A stretch of 64,000 nt of DNA from CAUJGP01 sp964612425. GTDB taxonomy: Bacteria; Bdellovibrionota; Bdellovibrionia; Bdellovibrionales; Bdellovibrionaceae. The notes beneath the pieces are model-generated. The model was given only the letters and a program-made list of their open reading frames with translations, had not been told where the DNA came from and did no database searches. The stretch spans positions 58,749 to 122,748 of the forward strand of contig CAZTDX010000002.1 of the NCBI GenBank assembly GCA_964612425.1. Direction: 5' to 3'. Shown here in pieces: positions 41,038 to 49,816 of this stretch (positions are counted from its first letter, which is position 1; every line of letters begins with the position of its first letter). Made by a program: the position numbers and the translations under genes.

Positions 41038-43458
41038 TCAACTCCCTTTAGTCGTGGTATTATTAGTAGTACCATAGAATAATCCTTTCCATACAGGATT
41101 GGGAAGTTCAAAACTTCCTTGCTCCAAAAGTTGGTAGATAATTCTGTTCCTCAATATTGATTTCACATATAAATTTGTCTCAAGCCAAGGTAATTCTTCA
41201 ATCCACAGGTCGGACCAAGGATCTTCTTGAGACAAATTAGAATAATTTTGTACATCTCCTCGACTCTCAAAAAATTTTTTCAATCGGTGCGGCCCCGCAT
41301 TATATGCAGCGAGTCCGACTGCAATATTTCCAGAAAATTGTCGAATCACTTTCGACAAATAGTAAGTACCAAATTTTATATTTGTCAGCGGGTGATACAT
41401 TTGATCCGAATCAAAAAATTTAATTCTTAAGTCCTGCGCCACTTCATTTGCTGTAGGAGGGATTAGTTGCATTAATCCTTTTGCTTGCGAGCGACTGGTT
41501 GCTGCAATACTAAAGGCACTTTCTTGGCGCATAAGACTAAAGACGAGCAGCGGATGGAGAGAGTTTTTCTGAGCTTCTTCTTGAACAACATGCTCCAGTG
41601 GCCTTGGAAACACTAACTTTAAATAATTCGATTTTCTCCAACGAGGGTCCAGATCAGACAACTCATTGTAAGTACGAATGGCCTGAGGAAATGAAAACAC
41701 TTCGGTCAACTTTTCCAACCATAAAAATTTTAAATCAGTACTTCCGTTAAAACTAATATTATTTAGCTCGCTCTGTGCGGCCCAATACCAACCGGCCTGT
41801 GCTAAATCTGCCGCGCGATCGATGGATTTCTTTTCCATCGCACTCAATGAGACTGTTTGCTCTATGACTGTGTCGTTGGACTCTGAGATTAAAGCCACTT
41901 TTTGATTGTTAAATTCAGAGCTGAGTTTAAGTCCATAGTAGGTCAACGCAAATCGCTCTTGCATGATTTTGACCAAATCCGAAACATCAGCATTTCTTTT
42001 TTGTTTCACTCTGATCAACCAATACAAGGCGGCAAGATTATAAGATTTATTTTCAGGCTCCAACCATAAACTACCTAACAGCTCTTCTGCGATGTCATTT
42101 TTATTCAATCTGAGATAAGCCAGTGCCCGTCTTAATTTGGACTCATAGATTTCCGAATACCCACCATGGCGCTGAATCAAGCGGTCAAAAAAACTGATAG
42201 ACTCCTGATATTCACCTGTAAGGTAAGCAGAACGGCCCGCAATATAGAGGAGAGCTGCACCATCGGGGGATTTTTCTTCATTCAATAAAGCTTGTTTAGC
42301 TAAACGATAAGCTCCTCTAAAATCGCCCTTACGATGGGCTTGGCGCGACCAGTCCAAAACTCGTGTGGAATTAAGAAGCTTTGCCACTTCTAAACAACGC
42401 TCCAATTGCGCTTGCTGCTCAGAACTGGGAGTCCCTTCCCATAGAGAAAAATAAGCCTGAAACAATCGCTCTTGAGTGGGTATTGCACGAACTCCGTTCG
42501 GATAAAGGTCTAATAATTTAGCGGCTTTTTCTGCAGCTCCCGTCAACTGATTTTGTTTAATCTGTTCGAGAAAACTTTGATAAAGCTCTTCTTCTTCAGA
42601 CAATGCCGGTGGAGCAAAGGGGGCCGCAGAACCATTTTCTTTTTCAGTAAGAGATTTTTCGGAATTATTTTTTTCTGATCCATTTTTTTTACCGTTCGTA
42701 GATTGTGCAAGAACCCCTGCTGAACTAATCCCTTCTCTTTCAAGAAGCTGCTGTGCCCATCCCTTTTCACCCTCTGTCTCTAATTGTGCTGCTACGACCT
42801 TAAGAACTTCTTGGCGGTCACTCTTATTTAGAGTCTCCGCAGCGTGACGCCAGGATTCTGCAACCTCTGCACGAAAGCTCAGTTTAAAATTAGTATTTTT
42901 CCAAAGGGCTTGTGCAAGATCCATATTAACTTTTATGACATCAGCATTCCAAAGCCCATAGCCCCCTCGCCCACCCTGCTTTGTTATGATGGACCACCAC
43001 TGGGGATAAAGAGTTAATTTCTGAGGAACCTTTGATTTTAATTGCGAAAGCAAGCACTGACTCCCCTGAAGCAGAAGCCAACCTTGAAATTCACTATACT
43101 TGGACCAAACTTTTAAGATTTGCTCCGTACAGCTTTCAAAATTTTCTTCTAATTCAAATTTTTTAACGAGAGCTAAATCACGTAAACGCCCAGGCCCCTT
43201 ATACGTTGAACCTTTTTCAAATAACCAAAAAACATTGGATGATTGAGTCGCGGTTGACGAAGAAGCCTTCCAACGAAGTTTAAGCTTAGGTGAGGAATCC
43301 TTTGATTTCTTTGTGGTCGTTGCGACAACAGTGGACGGTGATTTCTCTTTCGACTTGGCTTTTGATGTTATTTTTACCCCAGGAGCTGAGTAGCCAAAAT
43401 CTAATGCTATAAAAGTAAAACTCAATACAATTGCAGTAAACAAACAAATTTTCTTCAT
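41038..43458 (-). CDS. slt: Slt70-like soluble lytic transglycosylase
   Basis: About 806 residues. Signal peptide from the ATG at 43458 (GGAGGTG just upstream; a frame to 43476 is less likely). A long alpha-superhelical part of TPR-like repeats (~90-620) forms the Slt70 ring. The C-terminal SLT domain has the catalytic Glu in LMRQESAFS, then KGLMQLIPPTA and VGLAAYNAGPHRLKKF. It removes 1,6-anhydro-muropeptides in the periplasm. A Lys/Ser/Glu-rich linker lies at ~255-290. Paired with the MltD-like gene in one operon, which would suit peptidoglycan remodelling on a large scale. Confidence 0.92.
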   Translation of the reverse strand: MKKICLFTAIVLSFTFIALDFGYSAPGVKITSKAKSKEKSPSTVVATTTKKSKDSSPKLKLRWKASSSTATQSSNVFWLFEKGSTYKGPGRLRDLALVKKFELEENFESCTEQILKVWSKYSEFQGWLLLQGSQCLLSQLKSKVPQKLTLYPQWWSIITKQGGRGGYGLWNADVIKVNMDLAQALWKNTNFKLSFRAEVAESWRHAAETLNKSDRQEVLKVVAAQLETEGEKGWAQQLLEREGISSAGVLAQSTNGKKNGSEKNNSEKSLTEKENGSAAPFAPPALSEEEELYQSFLEQIKQNQLTGAAEKAAKLLDLYPNGVRAIPTQERLFQAYFSLWEGTPSSEQQAQLERCLEVAKLLNSTRVLDWSRQAHRKGDFRGAYRLAKQALLNEEKSPDGAALLYIAGRSAYLTGEYQESISFFDRLIQRHGGYSEIYESKLRRALAYLRLNKNDIAEELLGSLWLEPENKSYNLAALYWLIRVKQKRNADVSDLVKIMQERFALTYYGLKLSSEFNNQKVALISESNDTVIEQTVSLSAMEKKSIDRAADLAQAGWYWAAQSELNNISFNGSTDLKFLWLEKLTEVFSFPQAIRTYNELSDLDPRWRKSNYLKLVFPRPLEHVVQEEAQKNSLHPLLVFSLMRQESAFSIAATSRSQAKGLMQLIPPTANEVAQDLRIKFFDSDQMYHPLTNIKFGTYYLSKVIRQFSGNIAVGLAAYNAGPHRLKKFFESRGDVQNYSNLSQEDPWSDLWIEELPWLETNLYVKSILRNRIIYQLLEQGSFELPNPVWKGLFYGTTNNTTTKGS

Positions 43459-43599
43459 CTCCACCTCCCAAAACAAATTCGTAATACCCTCTGATTCTGA
43501 ATCACTCTCTGGTTCTGAGCCATTTTTTGGTATTCACAATTTTGAACACTCAATCTAAATTGTTTGACACCAATTGATCTTATCTTAAACTATAAAACT

Positions 43600-43638
43600 A
43601 GTCGCTGTCGCGAAATTGAAAAAACTCTTCGTTGCCTT
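43600..43638. repeat. Dispersed repeat, copy 1
   Basis: The 39 bases at 43600-43638 match 63940-63978 with three differences (core TCGCGAAATTGAAAAAACTC, then TCGTTGCC). Here it continues into an inverted part: AATTGAAAAAA is answered by TTTTTTTCAATTT at 43641-43653 and TTCGTTGCC by GGCAACGACGAA at 43657-43668, so the copy can fold as a hairpin of about 70 nt. It lies in the 311-bp gap between slt and the VC0807-like gene, where no other feature is visible. Confidence 0.75.
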
Positions 43639-43769
43639 GATTTTTTTCAATTTGGCGGCAACGACGAACTGTTAGCTCAATATAAGTACTAGCTTATTGG
43701 CTTAAGTTTATAGCTTCTTCAAAGAACTTTCAACTTAAGCCCTATGCAATAATCAAACGGAGGACTCTC

Positions 43770-44489
43770 TTGAATCACGAAACTAAATCACTCCTCAAAG
43801 TCCTTAGCAATTTACTTTTTAGTGTTATTATCCCAATTACTATATTGAATTCCACTAAAATTCCGTTATCGCCTGAAACAAAGTTGATTATTGCAATTCT
43901 GTTTCCACTATTGTACGGGGCGTTCGAGTGGTGGCAAACGAAAAAACATAACTTTCTCACCCTCTTTGGACTCGTCAACGTCATTGTTACCGGTGGATTT
44001 GGTTTACTTCATTTAGAGGGAATGTGGTTTTCAGTTAAGGAAGCTTTTTTTCCACTTTTGATTGGTTTATTTATACTCGCTTCAGGGTTTCGTCATGAAC
44101 CCGTTTTTGGTAAAATGCTTTTATCCCCAGAGCTATTTAATCGAGAAAAACTGGATGAAAAAATAAAAGAACTGAATAGGAAGGCGGACCTAGATATCCT
44201 CATTAAGCGAAGCAATCTCTTTTTGGCGTTCAGTTTTTTTGTTTCTGCGATTCTCAATTACGTGATCGCCCTTCAAATATTCGTTCCGATTAACGAAACA
44301 CTTGACGCAGCGGCAAAGGGCCAAGTACTAAACGAGCAAATTGCCCTCATGCATAAACGAGCCATTCTGGGGATTGCTGTTCCTTCAATGATCATGTTGC
44401 TTGCACTTTTATCGTATTATTTTAAGCAAATTGAAAAACTCACTGGAGAGAGCATTGACTCTTACCTTCATCAATCTTCTAAAAAATAA
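43770..44489 (+). CDS. VC0807-family (septation-protein-like) integral membrane protein
   Basis: 239 residues with six hydrophobic helices: about 12-30, 38-52, 62-76, 88-105, 150-172, 203-222. The pattern SPETKLIIAILFPLLYGAFEWW and GFRHEPVFGKML matches the VC0807/YciB-related membrane family. Precise job unknown. The start is TTG, with GGAGG seven bases before it. Followed by sohB after 66 bp. Confidence 0.75.
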   Translation: MNHETKSLLKVLSNLLFSVIIPITILNSTKIPLSPETKLIIAILFPLLYGAFEWWQTKKHNFLTLFGLVNVIVTGGFGLLHLEGMWFSVKEAFFPLLIGLFILASGFRHEPVFGKMLLSPELFNREKLDEKIKELNRKADLDILIKRSNLFLAFSFFVSAILNYVIALQIFVPINETLDAAAKGQVLNEQIALMHKRAILGIAVPSMIMLLALLSYYFKQIEKLTGESIDSYLHQSSKK

Positions 44490-44555
44490 TTCCATTGATC
44501 CAAGATTCAAATTTAACTATAATCAATCTTTATTTTGACTCTTGAGAGGAATTGA

Positions 44556-45563
44556 ATGGAATTTTTTTTAGCTATTTCGCTATTTGCACTTAAAGTTTTT
44601 GTTATTGTGGCCATGATTCTTTTACTGGCTATTCTGCTACTTTTATTGATTCAAAAGGGTCAGCAAATGAAGCCTCTCTTAGAAATCGAAAACCTCAATG
44701 AGCAATACAATCAATTAGAGCAAAGTATTAAATCCCAGTTATTAAATAAAAAGGATTTAAAAAAAGAATCTAAATCTTGGGACGACGCTGAAAAAAAATG
44801 GAGTGAAGAGTCTCGCTCAAAGGTTTTCGTTGTTGATTTTAAGGGTGATGTGAAAGCCCATGCCGGTGATCATTTAAGAGAAGAGATTACAGCAATCCTC
44901 ACAGCAGCTACCCCATCAGATGAAGTCTTGGTAAGGGTTGAAAGCCCAGGTGGCGTTGTGCATGGCTACGGTTTTTGCGCCTCTCAACTCCAACGCATTC
45001 GAAATGCAGGCATTCCACTGACGGTCGCTGTGGATAAAGTTGCAGCGTCTGGAGGTTATATGATGGCCGTTGTTGGAAACAAAATATTATCCGCACCCTT
45101 TGCTATTGTTGGCTCTATTGGTGTTATCGCTCAAGTGCCAAACTTCCACCGAATTCTCAAAAAAAATGATATTGATTACAAAGAATATACAGCCGGAGCG
45201 TTCAAAAGAACGGTGAGTATTTTTGGAGAAATATCATCGGAGGGTGAATCTAAATTCAAATCTCAACTCGAAGACACCCACGTTTTATTCAAAAATCATA
45301 TTCAACATTTTCGTCCACAACTTAATTTAGAAAAAGTGGCAACAGGTGAATATTGGTACGGCCATCAAGCAAAAGATTTGGGACTTGTCGATGAACTCAC
45401 CACTAGCGACGATTACCTTTTAAACAAAAGAAAAGTGGCCGACTTAGTAAAAGTCAGCTTCAAAGTGAAGAAATCCTTGGCCGAGAAAATTTCTGATGCC
45501 ATGGGAAATGTGCTTTTAAAAGTTTGGAATGAAGTGACTGATTTTAGACAGATGAAGCTATAA
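44556..45563 (+). CDS. sohB: S49-family inner-membrane peptidase SohB
   Basis: 335 residues. An N-terminal membrane helix (about 3-33) precedes a signal-peptide-peptidase-type S49 domain. VRVESPGGVVHGYG, catalytic Ser in VAASGGYMMA, and GSIGVIAQVPNF are present, and the general-base Lys is in TAGAFKRTVS. SohB-type proteins cut peptides or loops at the membrane, facing the periplasm. AGAGGA is at good spacing. Its end overlaps a small convergent membrane-protein gene by 20 bp. Confidence 0.93.
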   Translation: MEFFLAISLFALKVFVIVAMILLLAILLLLLIQKGQQMKPLLEIENLNEQYNQLEQSIKSQLLNKKDLKKESKSWDDAEKKWSEESRSKVFVVDFKGDVKAHAGDHLREEITAILTAATPSDEVLVRVESPGGVVHGYGFCASQLQRIRNAGIPLTVAVDKVAASGGYMMAVVGNKILSAPFAIVGSIGVIAQVPNFHRILKKNDIDYKEYTAGAFKRTVSIFGEISSEGESKFKSQLEDTHVLFKNHIQHFRPQLNLEKVATGEYWYGHQAKDLGLVDELTTSDDYLLNKRKVADLVKVSFKVKKSLAEKISDAMGNVLLKVWNEVTDFRQMKL

Positions 45564-45777
45564 AATAGGGCAGCACTAAATAAAGTAAAATATCTCGAAT
45601 TAAATAATAGCAAAATACGACCAAAAAGAACTTCCAACCATAATGCTTTATCAGAGCCTTAAAACCCTTTTCTCGCCAAATTAATCTCATCTCTTGGCAT
45701 TGGGCTCGAAAACGGCTCCAAGGATAAAGAAGTGTTTTTTGAAGCGATGAAGAAAAGTATTTAGTTTCTGATTTCAT
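45544..45777 (-). CDS. Small membrane protein of unknown function
   Basis: 77 residues: a basic amphipathic first part (SRFRAQCQEMRLIWREKGFKALIKHYGW) and one strong membrane helix (FFLVVFCYYLIRDILLYLVLPYFIA). The charge pattern looks like a real protein with its N-terminus in the cytoplasm. Ribosome site weak (GAGATC). Convergent with sohB and overlapping it by 20 bp. No family recognised. Confidence 0.5.
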   Translation of the reverse strand: MKSETKYFSSSLQKTLLYPWSRFRAQCQEMRLIWREKGFKALIKHYGWKFFLVVFCYYLIRDILLYLVLPYFIASSV

Positions 45778-45832
45778 AGATGATCTCAGCCTACCCGTAC
45801 TTTGCCACTAAATCCATTAAATTTTAACTCGC

Positions 45833-46306
45833 TTAGGCGACTTTTTTATAGCCCAAGGGATTATTATTTGCATTTGCAGCGTCTGGATTTTCAAAATCTA
45901 AAATTTCATCGGTCGTCCATCGCTTTTTGCATTCAGCGATAGATCCCTTAATGAGCTGGCGCCTAAACGCCACCTCAATTTTAAGCCACCGATCAATAAG
46001 TTCAGGAGGCGCGTTTTCTTCTTTTAGAGTTTCAACCAGGATTTTTTCTCGAAGCTCAAACACCTCAGGAGTAATATTGATATGAGTATGGGCATCCAAA
46101 GGCATTCGGCCAGAGTAAACACGGGGGCCACCAAGAGCCCCGGTCATAAAATCAACCTGCTGACTTTCAATTACTTCTTGCCGGGTATTTTTGAAAAAGT
46201 GCTTTAACCAAGGATGAGCATAGAGTTTATCATAAAATCGTTTTGAAACTTTTTGTAAATAGGGCTTTCCACCCACCTGCTCAAACAAACTCTGAGTCTC
46301 CGACAT
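45833..46306 (-). CDS. Truncated (2-over-2) haemoglobin
   Basis: 157 residues. The globin core (~1-125) has LFEQVGGKPYLQKVSKRFYDKLYAHPWLKHFF, FMTGALGGPRVYSGR and the proximal His in LDAHTHINIT. This order fits group 1/2 truncated haemoglobins, which handle O2, NO or peroxide in the cytoplasm. A 30-residue tail rich in Asp/Asn follows the globin. AAGGAG is eight bases before the ATG. The gene stands alone. Confidence 0.88.
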   Translation of the reverse strand: MSETQSLFEQVGGKPYLQKVSKRFYDKLYAHPWLKHFFKNTRQEVIESQQVDFMTGALGGPRVYSGRMPLDAHTHINITPEVFELREKILVETLKEENAPPELIDRWLKIEVAFRRQLIKGSIAECKKRWTTDEILDFENPDAANANNNPLGYKKVA

Positions 46307-46493
46307 AATTAACGCTCCTTTTACTCAATAATAAGACTTTCAAATTTTGATCGTGAAATTCACATCACGACCAAAATAAGTAGCTAGACCTCGACTTTTA
46401 TCGGTGTTTTGAAGAAAAAACTTTATAAGATTCTGCTGAAAAAGAACCTAATTATGACGCGTCTCAGATTTAAACAAAATAAATAGAATTTAT

Positions 46494-47627
46494 TTAAACC
46501 AAATTCTGGCAGGCCTCACGAACCACTTTGCAAACATAGCTAAGCTCTTCCTCGGTAATGTATGCAAAACAAGGCAAGTTTAGTACTGCTTGAGAAATAT
46601 ACTGAGCATTTTCGTAATTAATTTTACCTGCTAAAAATTCTTTAGCGCCCAGTTGTAAACTCATAGCCCCTGGGTAAATAGTACCAAAACCCACGTTAGC
46701 TTTCTTTAAAGCCTCAATCAAGGAAGGTCTCAATTGAGGGTCTATCATACCAACAGCACAGTAACCATTTTCTTTTACAGAAGTATGAGCTAACTGCGGC
46801 TTCAACGGCAACCCTTGAAGATGCTCAAAATAATACTTTACCGCCCTTCGACGACTTTCCAATCGCGCCTCGGTGTGCTGAAGAGAGAGTTTCAAAAAGA
46901 GAGACTCATAGGCCCCAATTCGAGAATTCCAACCCACTAAACCATGGGAGTAATGATCAGTTCGTCCATGATTGATAAGCACACGACAAATTTGACTTAG
47001 TTTTTCGTCATTCGTAAAAATTGCTCCTGCATCACCAGAGGCCCCAATCACTTTCGCCGGATAAAAACTCGTCGTTGCAATTAAGGCAGATCCTAAAACT
47101 GATTGATTATTGATTTCAGTTCCAAAACATTGCGCTCCATCTTCGATGAGAAGCACATTATTTTTTTTAGCAAACTCACGAATTTCAAAAGTATCAGGAC
47201 TTGCCCAACCATAGAGATGAACCATCACAGCCGCCTTTGGTTTGAACTCCGTCACAGCCTTTTTGAAAGTTTCTAAATCCCAATGACACGTTTGACGATG
47301 AACATCCACCGTGATGGGATTAGCACCCACATTGACGACAGCTTCAAAGGTGGCCCAAAAGGTCATATCAGGAACTAATACTTTATCATTTTTTGCTACA
47401 CCAACCGCACGTAAGGCTATTTGTATGGCATCAGTGCCATTAGCACAACCCACCACATATTTTGAATGTGTCACTTTTGCTAATTCAGCCTCAAGCTCTC
47501 CAACGATGGGGCCACCAACAAACTGCGTTTTATCAAAGAGGTTGGCCACACCACTTAAAAAAGTTTCTCGAAAGCCATTTTCAAAACGATTTAATGTAAT
47601 AAAAGGAACTTGAGTAATGGTCGACAT
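46494..47627 (-). CDS. DegT/DnrJ/EryC1/StrS-family PLP aminotransferase
   Basis: 377 residues. CANGTDAIQIALRAVGV for cofactor phosphate, VHLYGWA, IEDGAQCFGTE (Asp that pairs with PLP nitrogen) and the lysine segment TTSFYPAKVIGASGDAGAIFTND are all in order. These enzymes transaminate keto-sugar nucleotides for surface polysaccharides. No other sugar gene is adjacent, so the substrate is open. AGGAG eight bases before the ATG. Confidence 0.9.
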   Translation of the reverse strand: MSTITQVPFITLNRFENGFRETFLSGVANLFDKTQFVGGPIVGELEAELAKVTHSKYVVGCANGTDAIQIALRAVGVAKNDKVLVPDMTFWATFEAVVNVGANPITVDVHRQTCHWDLETFKKAVTEFKPKAAVMVHLYGWASPDTFEIREFAKKNNVLLIEDGAQCFGTEINNQSVLGSALIATTSFYPAKVIGASGDAGAIFTNDEKLSQICRVLINHGRTDHYSHGLVGWNSRIGAYESLFLKLSLQHTEARLESRRRAVKYYFEHLQGLPLKPQLAHTSVKENGYCAVGMIDPQLRPSLIEALKKANVGFGTIYPGAMSLQLGAKEFLAGKINYENAQYISQAVLNLPCFAYITEEELSYVCKVVREACQNLV

Positions 47628-48016
47628 AGATGAATCTCCTCAATGTATTTTTAAAAAAACGCTAAAACAAATTATACAAAATTATCTTACGTTATAAACA
47701 CACACAGTTTTATATTCGCTCGTGAATAAAAGAAAAACAATTTTTATGTTTTTAGAAATTAAAAACAATACAAGCGAGGAGCATTGAGTCAGTATCTTTT
47801 TATATACGCAGTATCTTTTTATATACGCAGTATCTTTTTATACACTCAGAATCGCTAGGTAACTTTCTCTTACATAGATTTTCCTATATATAAATTACCA
47901 TAGAAAACCAAAAATCCAGAGGGGAGGTAAAAATCAATGAATATCGTCCTATGGTAGATCTATTATTTAAAAAAACGACCTAAAGAAAGACGATTTTAAT
48001 TTAGCATTAAACTCTT
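47628..48016. other. 389-bp AT-rich intergenic region with a short tandem repeat
   Basis: No open frame or RNA gene that I can support. The 3 x 19-bp tandem repeat at 47791-47847 is the only structure. The upstream region of the DegT gene should be at the left end and the 3' end of ilvA at the right end. Confidence 0.6.
47791..47847. repeat. Three tandem 19-bp units
   Basis: AGTATCTTTTTATATACGC occurs at 47791-47809 and 47810-47828 exactly, and at 47829-47847 with three changes near its end. The copies are adjacent without spacers. A minisatellite likely to vary by slippage, or a binding-site array. Confidence 0.9.
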
Positions 48017-49258
48017 CTAGATTAAGCGCACACCTTGCAATGAACTCAGAGCGTGGCGCACACGCTCGACGTGCTCATGACTGGTTGTTTCAATAAGAAA
48101 ATCAATTCGCGCTTCACGCAATTGGAGATTTCTTTCCACACGGTCGTGATGGACTTGCAAAATATTAGCACGTTCTTTTGCAATAATCGTCGTCATTTGA
48201 CTTAAAATGCCTGGCAAATCAGAAACTACTACTGAAATTTCTGTCAGTCGACCTTTGCGAATAAGACCCAAATCAATCACCTTACCAATGAGATTAAGAT
48301 CGATATTTCCACCGCTTAAAATAAAACAAGACTTCTTCCCAAGTGGAATTTTTTTAGCCATTGCTGCTGCGAGGGAGGCCGCTCCACTCCCCTCCACGAC
48401 GGCCTTAGCGCGTTCAATTAAAAAAAAGATGGCCTCAGCAATTTCCTCATCAGTCACAGTGACAATGTCATCAACCCACGTTTTAAGAAAACTATCATAC
48501 ATGACTTGGCTGGGTTTTTTAACGGCGATGCCATCAGCGATGGTAGAGCGATAAACTCCGTGTTTGGAATTTAAATTGGTATTGCCTCCTAAAGAAGATG
48601 CTATGTGATTTTGATGAAATAGTTGCTCCATTCCCGGCGACAAGAATGATTGGACTCCGTAAACTTTGAGCGAAGGTTTTAAAGTTTTTAAAGCAATGGC
48701 AATACCACTAATAAGACCGCCGCCACCAATGGGAACGACTACCGTGTCAAGATCAGGAAGTTTTTCAAACAACTCAAGACCAATGGTTCCTTGCCCAGCA
48801 ATGACTTGTTCATCTTCATAGGGGTGAACAAAAATTCGATTTTCTTCTTTTTCAATTTGTTTGGCACGCTCAAAAGCATCATCATAAATCGTGCCGTGCA
48901 AAACGACTTCAGCACCATAACCTTTGGTCGCATCAATTTTTATTAAGGGTGCCGTCTCTGGCATCACAATTTTGGAATTCACTTTCATTTTTGTAGCACT
49001 GTAGGCTACACCCTGAGCGTGATTTCCAGCGGAACTGGCCACCACTCCTCGTGACCGCTCTGTCGGCGTTAGAGAAGAGATCTTACTTAAAGCACCTCTG
49101 ATTTTAAAGCTCCCGGTGAGCTGCTCATTTTCCATTTTTAAGAAAACATCGGTCCCTAGCAATTGACTGGCACTAAAGCTCATATCAATGGCTGTGTCCT
49201 TTATTATTCCCTTCAATCTCTCTCGTGAGGCTTGAATATCCGTGAGCTTTACCTGCAT
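48017..49258 (-). CDS. ilvA: Threonine ammonia-lyase with ACT domain
   Basis: 413 residues. The PLP lysine is Lys52 in TGSFKIRGALSK; SSAGNHAQGVA and PIGGGGLISG (glycine loop holding PLP phosphate) are present. The last ~80 residues (LTEISVVVSDLPGILSQMTTI...ANILQVHHDR) form an ACT domain for feedback control. It makes 2-oxobutanoate from threonine, leading to isoleucine. This short one-ACT form is also called TdcB-like in many genomes; serine can be a substrate. It shares an operon with the zinc-ribbon gene upstream (12 bp). Confidence 0.93.
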   Translation of the reverse strand: MQVKLTDIQASRERLKGIIKDTAIDMSFSASQLLGTDVFLKMENEQLTGSFKIRGALSKISSLTPTERSRGVVASSAGNHAQGVAYSATKMKVNSKIVMPETAPLIKIDATKGYGAEVVLHGTIYDDAFERAKQIEKEENRIFVHPYEDEQVIAGQGTIGLELFEKLPDLDTVVVPIGGGGLISGIAIALKTLKPSLKVYGVQSFLSPGMEQLFHQNHIASSLGGNTNLNSKHGVYRSTIADGIAVKKPSQVMYDSFLKTWVDDIVTVTDEEIAEAIFFLIERAKAVVEGSGAASLAAAMAKKIPLGKKSCFILSGGNIDLNLIGKVIDLGLIRKGRLTEISVVVSDLPGILSQMTTIIAKERANILQVHHDRVERNLQLREARIDFLIETTSHEHVERVRHALSSLQGVRLI

Positions 49259-49270
49259 GATCTCTTCTCC

Positions 49271-49507
49271 CTACACCTCCCAAAATAATCCAAATCCGAT
49301 AAGAGGCACATAAGTTTCTTTCGATTCGCCTAATCGATAACTTATCCCTACTCTATCACCAAATCCAATTATTTGTCTCTCATCAAAATAATAAAAAGGC
49401 GCTAAGTGCTTACCACAATGCTGGCACTCTCCACCGTCACGACCTTCTTTTTCCATCGTCGCCCCACAGACATGACACCGCCGCAGAAAGCATCCACTTT
49501 GGCTCAT
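49271..49507 (-). CDS. Small zinc-ribbon protein
   Basis: 78 residues. CHVCG and CQHCG, 16 residues apart, form a treble-clef or zinc-ribbon site, followed by HLAPFYYFDERQ and a C-terminal part without known motif. Probably binds zinc; target unknown. It is read just before ilvA. A palindrome ACGAACTA-2-TAGTTCGT lies 15 bp before its start. Confidence 0.75.
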   Translation of the reverse strand: MSQSGCFLRRCHVCGATMEKEGRDGGECQHCGKHLAPFYYFDERQIIGFGDRVGISYRLGESKETYVPLIGFGLFWEV

Positions 49508-49521
49508 GTTATTTTCCTTTC

Positions 49522-49539
49522 ACGAACTATTTAGTTCGT
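49522..49539. promoter_or_regulatory. Palindrome upstream of the zinc-ribbon/ilvA operon
   Basis: ACGAACTA-TT-TAGTTCGT, a perfect inverted repeat with 8-bp arms and a 2-bp centre, close to the presumed promoter of the minus-strand operon. Likely a dimeric regulator site. The rest of the 309-bp gap (49508-49816) holds only the promoter candidate given next. Confidence 0.45.
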
Positions 49540-49720
49540 CCATTCAGTCTACACCAACTTAGGTCTAGTTTGGGGAGACTTTTTATATTAATAAAAATTG
49601 TTTAATTACTTTCAAAACTTAGCCTCGCGCATTACCAGTTTGTAATTAGTAAAATACTCCGATTTTTACTACCATGAGTAGCCCCTTGTTTTTATGTGTC
49701 TCATTTTTATATCTCTTTTA

Positions 49721-49749
49721 TTGACGGAAGATTAAGTCTCTATTATATC
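49721..49749 (+). promoter_or_regulatory. Candidate promoter of trhO-nadB
   Basis: TTGACG (49721-49726), 17-bp spacer, TATATC (49744-49749). The leader of about 60 nt has a small hairpin TGGG-TTTGGAG-CCCA before the trhO ribosome site GAGGTG. Confidence 0.4.
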
Positions 49750-49816
49750 GACGAGTCACATTAGAACTATCAACTCCATTGGGTTTGGAGCCCATATTGG
49801 ACCATTGAGGTGAAAC

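Noticed and set aside
47791..47847. Possible CRISPR array
   Set aside because: The units are 19 bp and adjacent with no spacers, and no cas gene is present.
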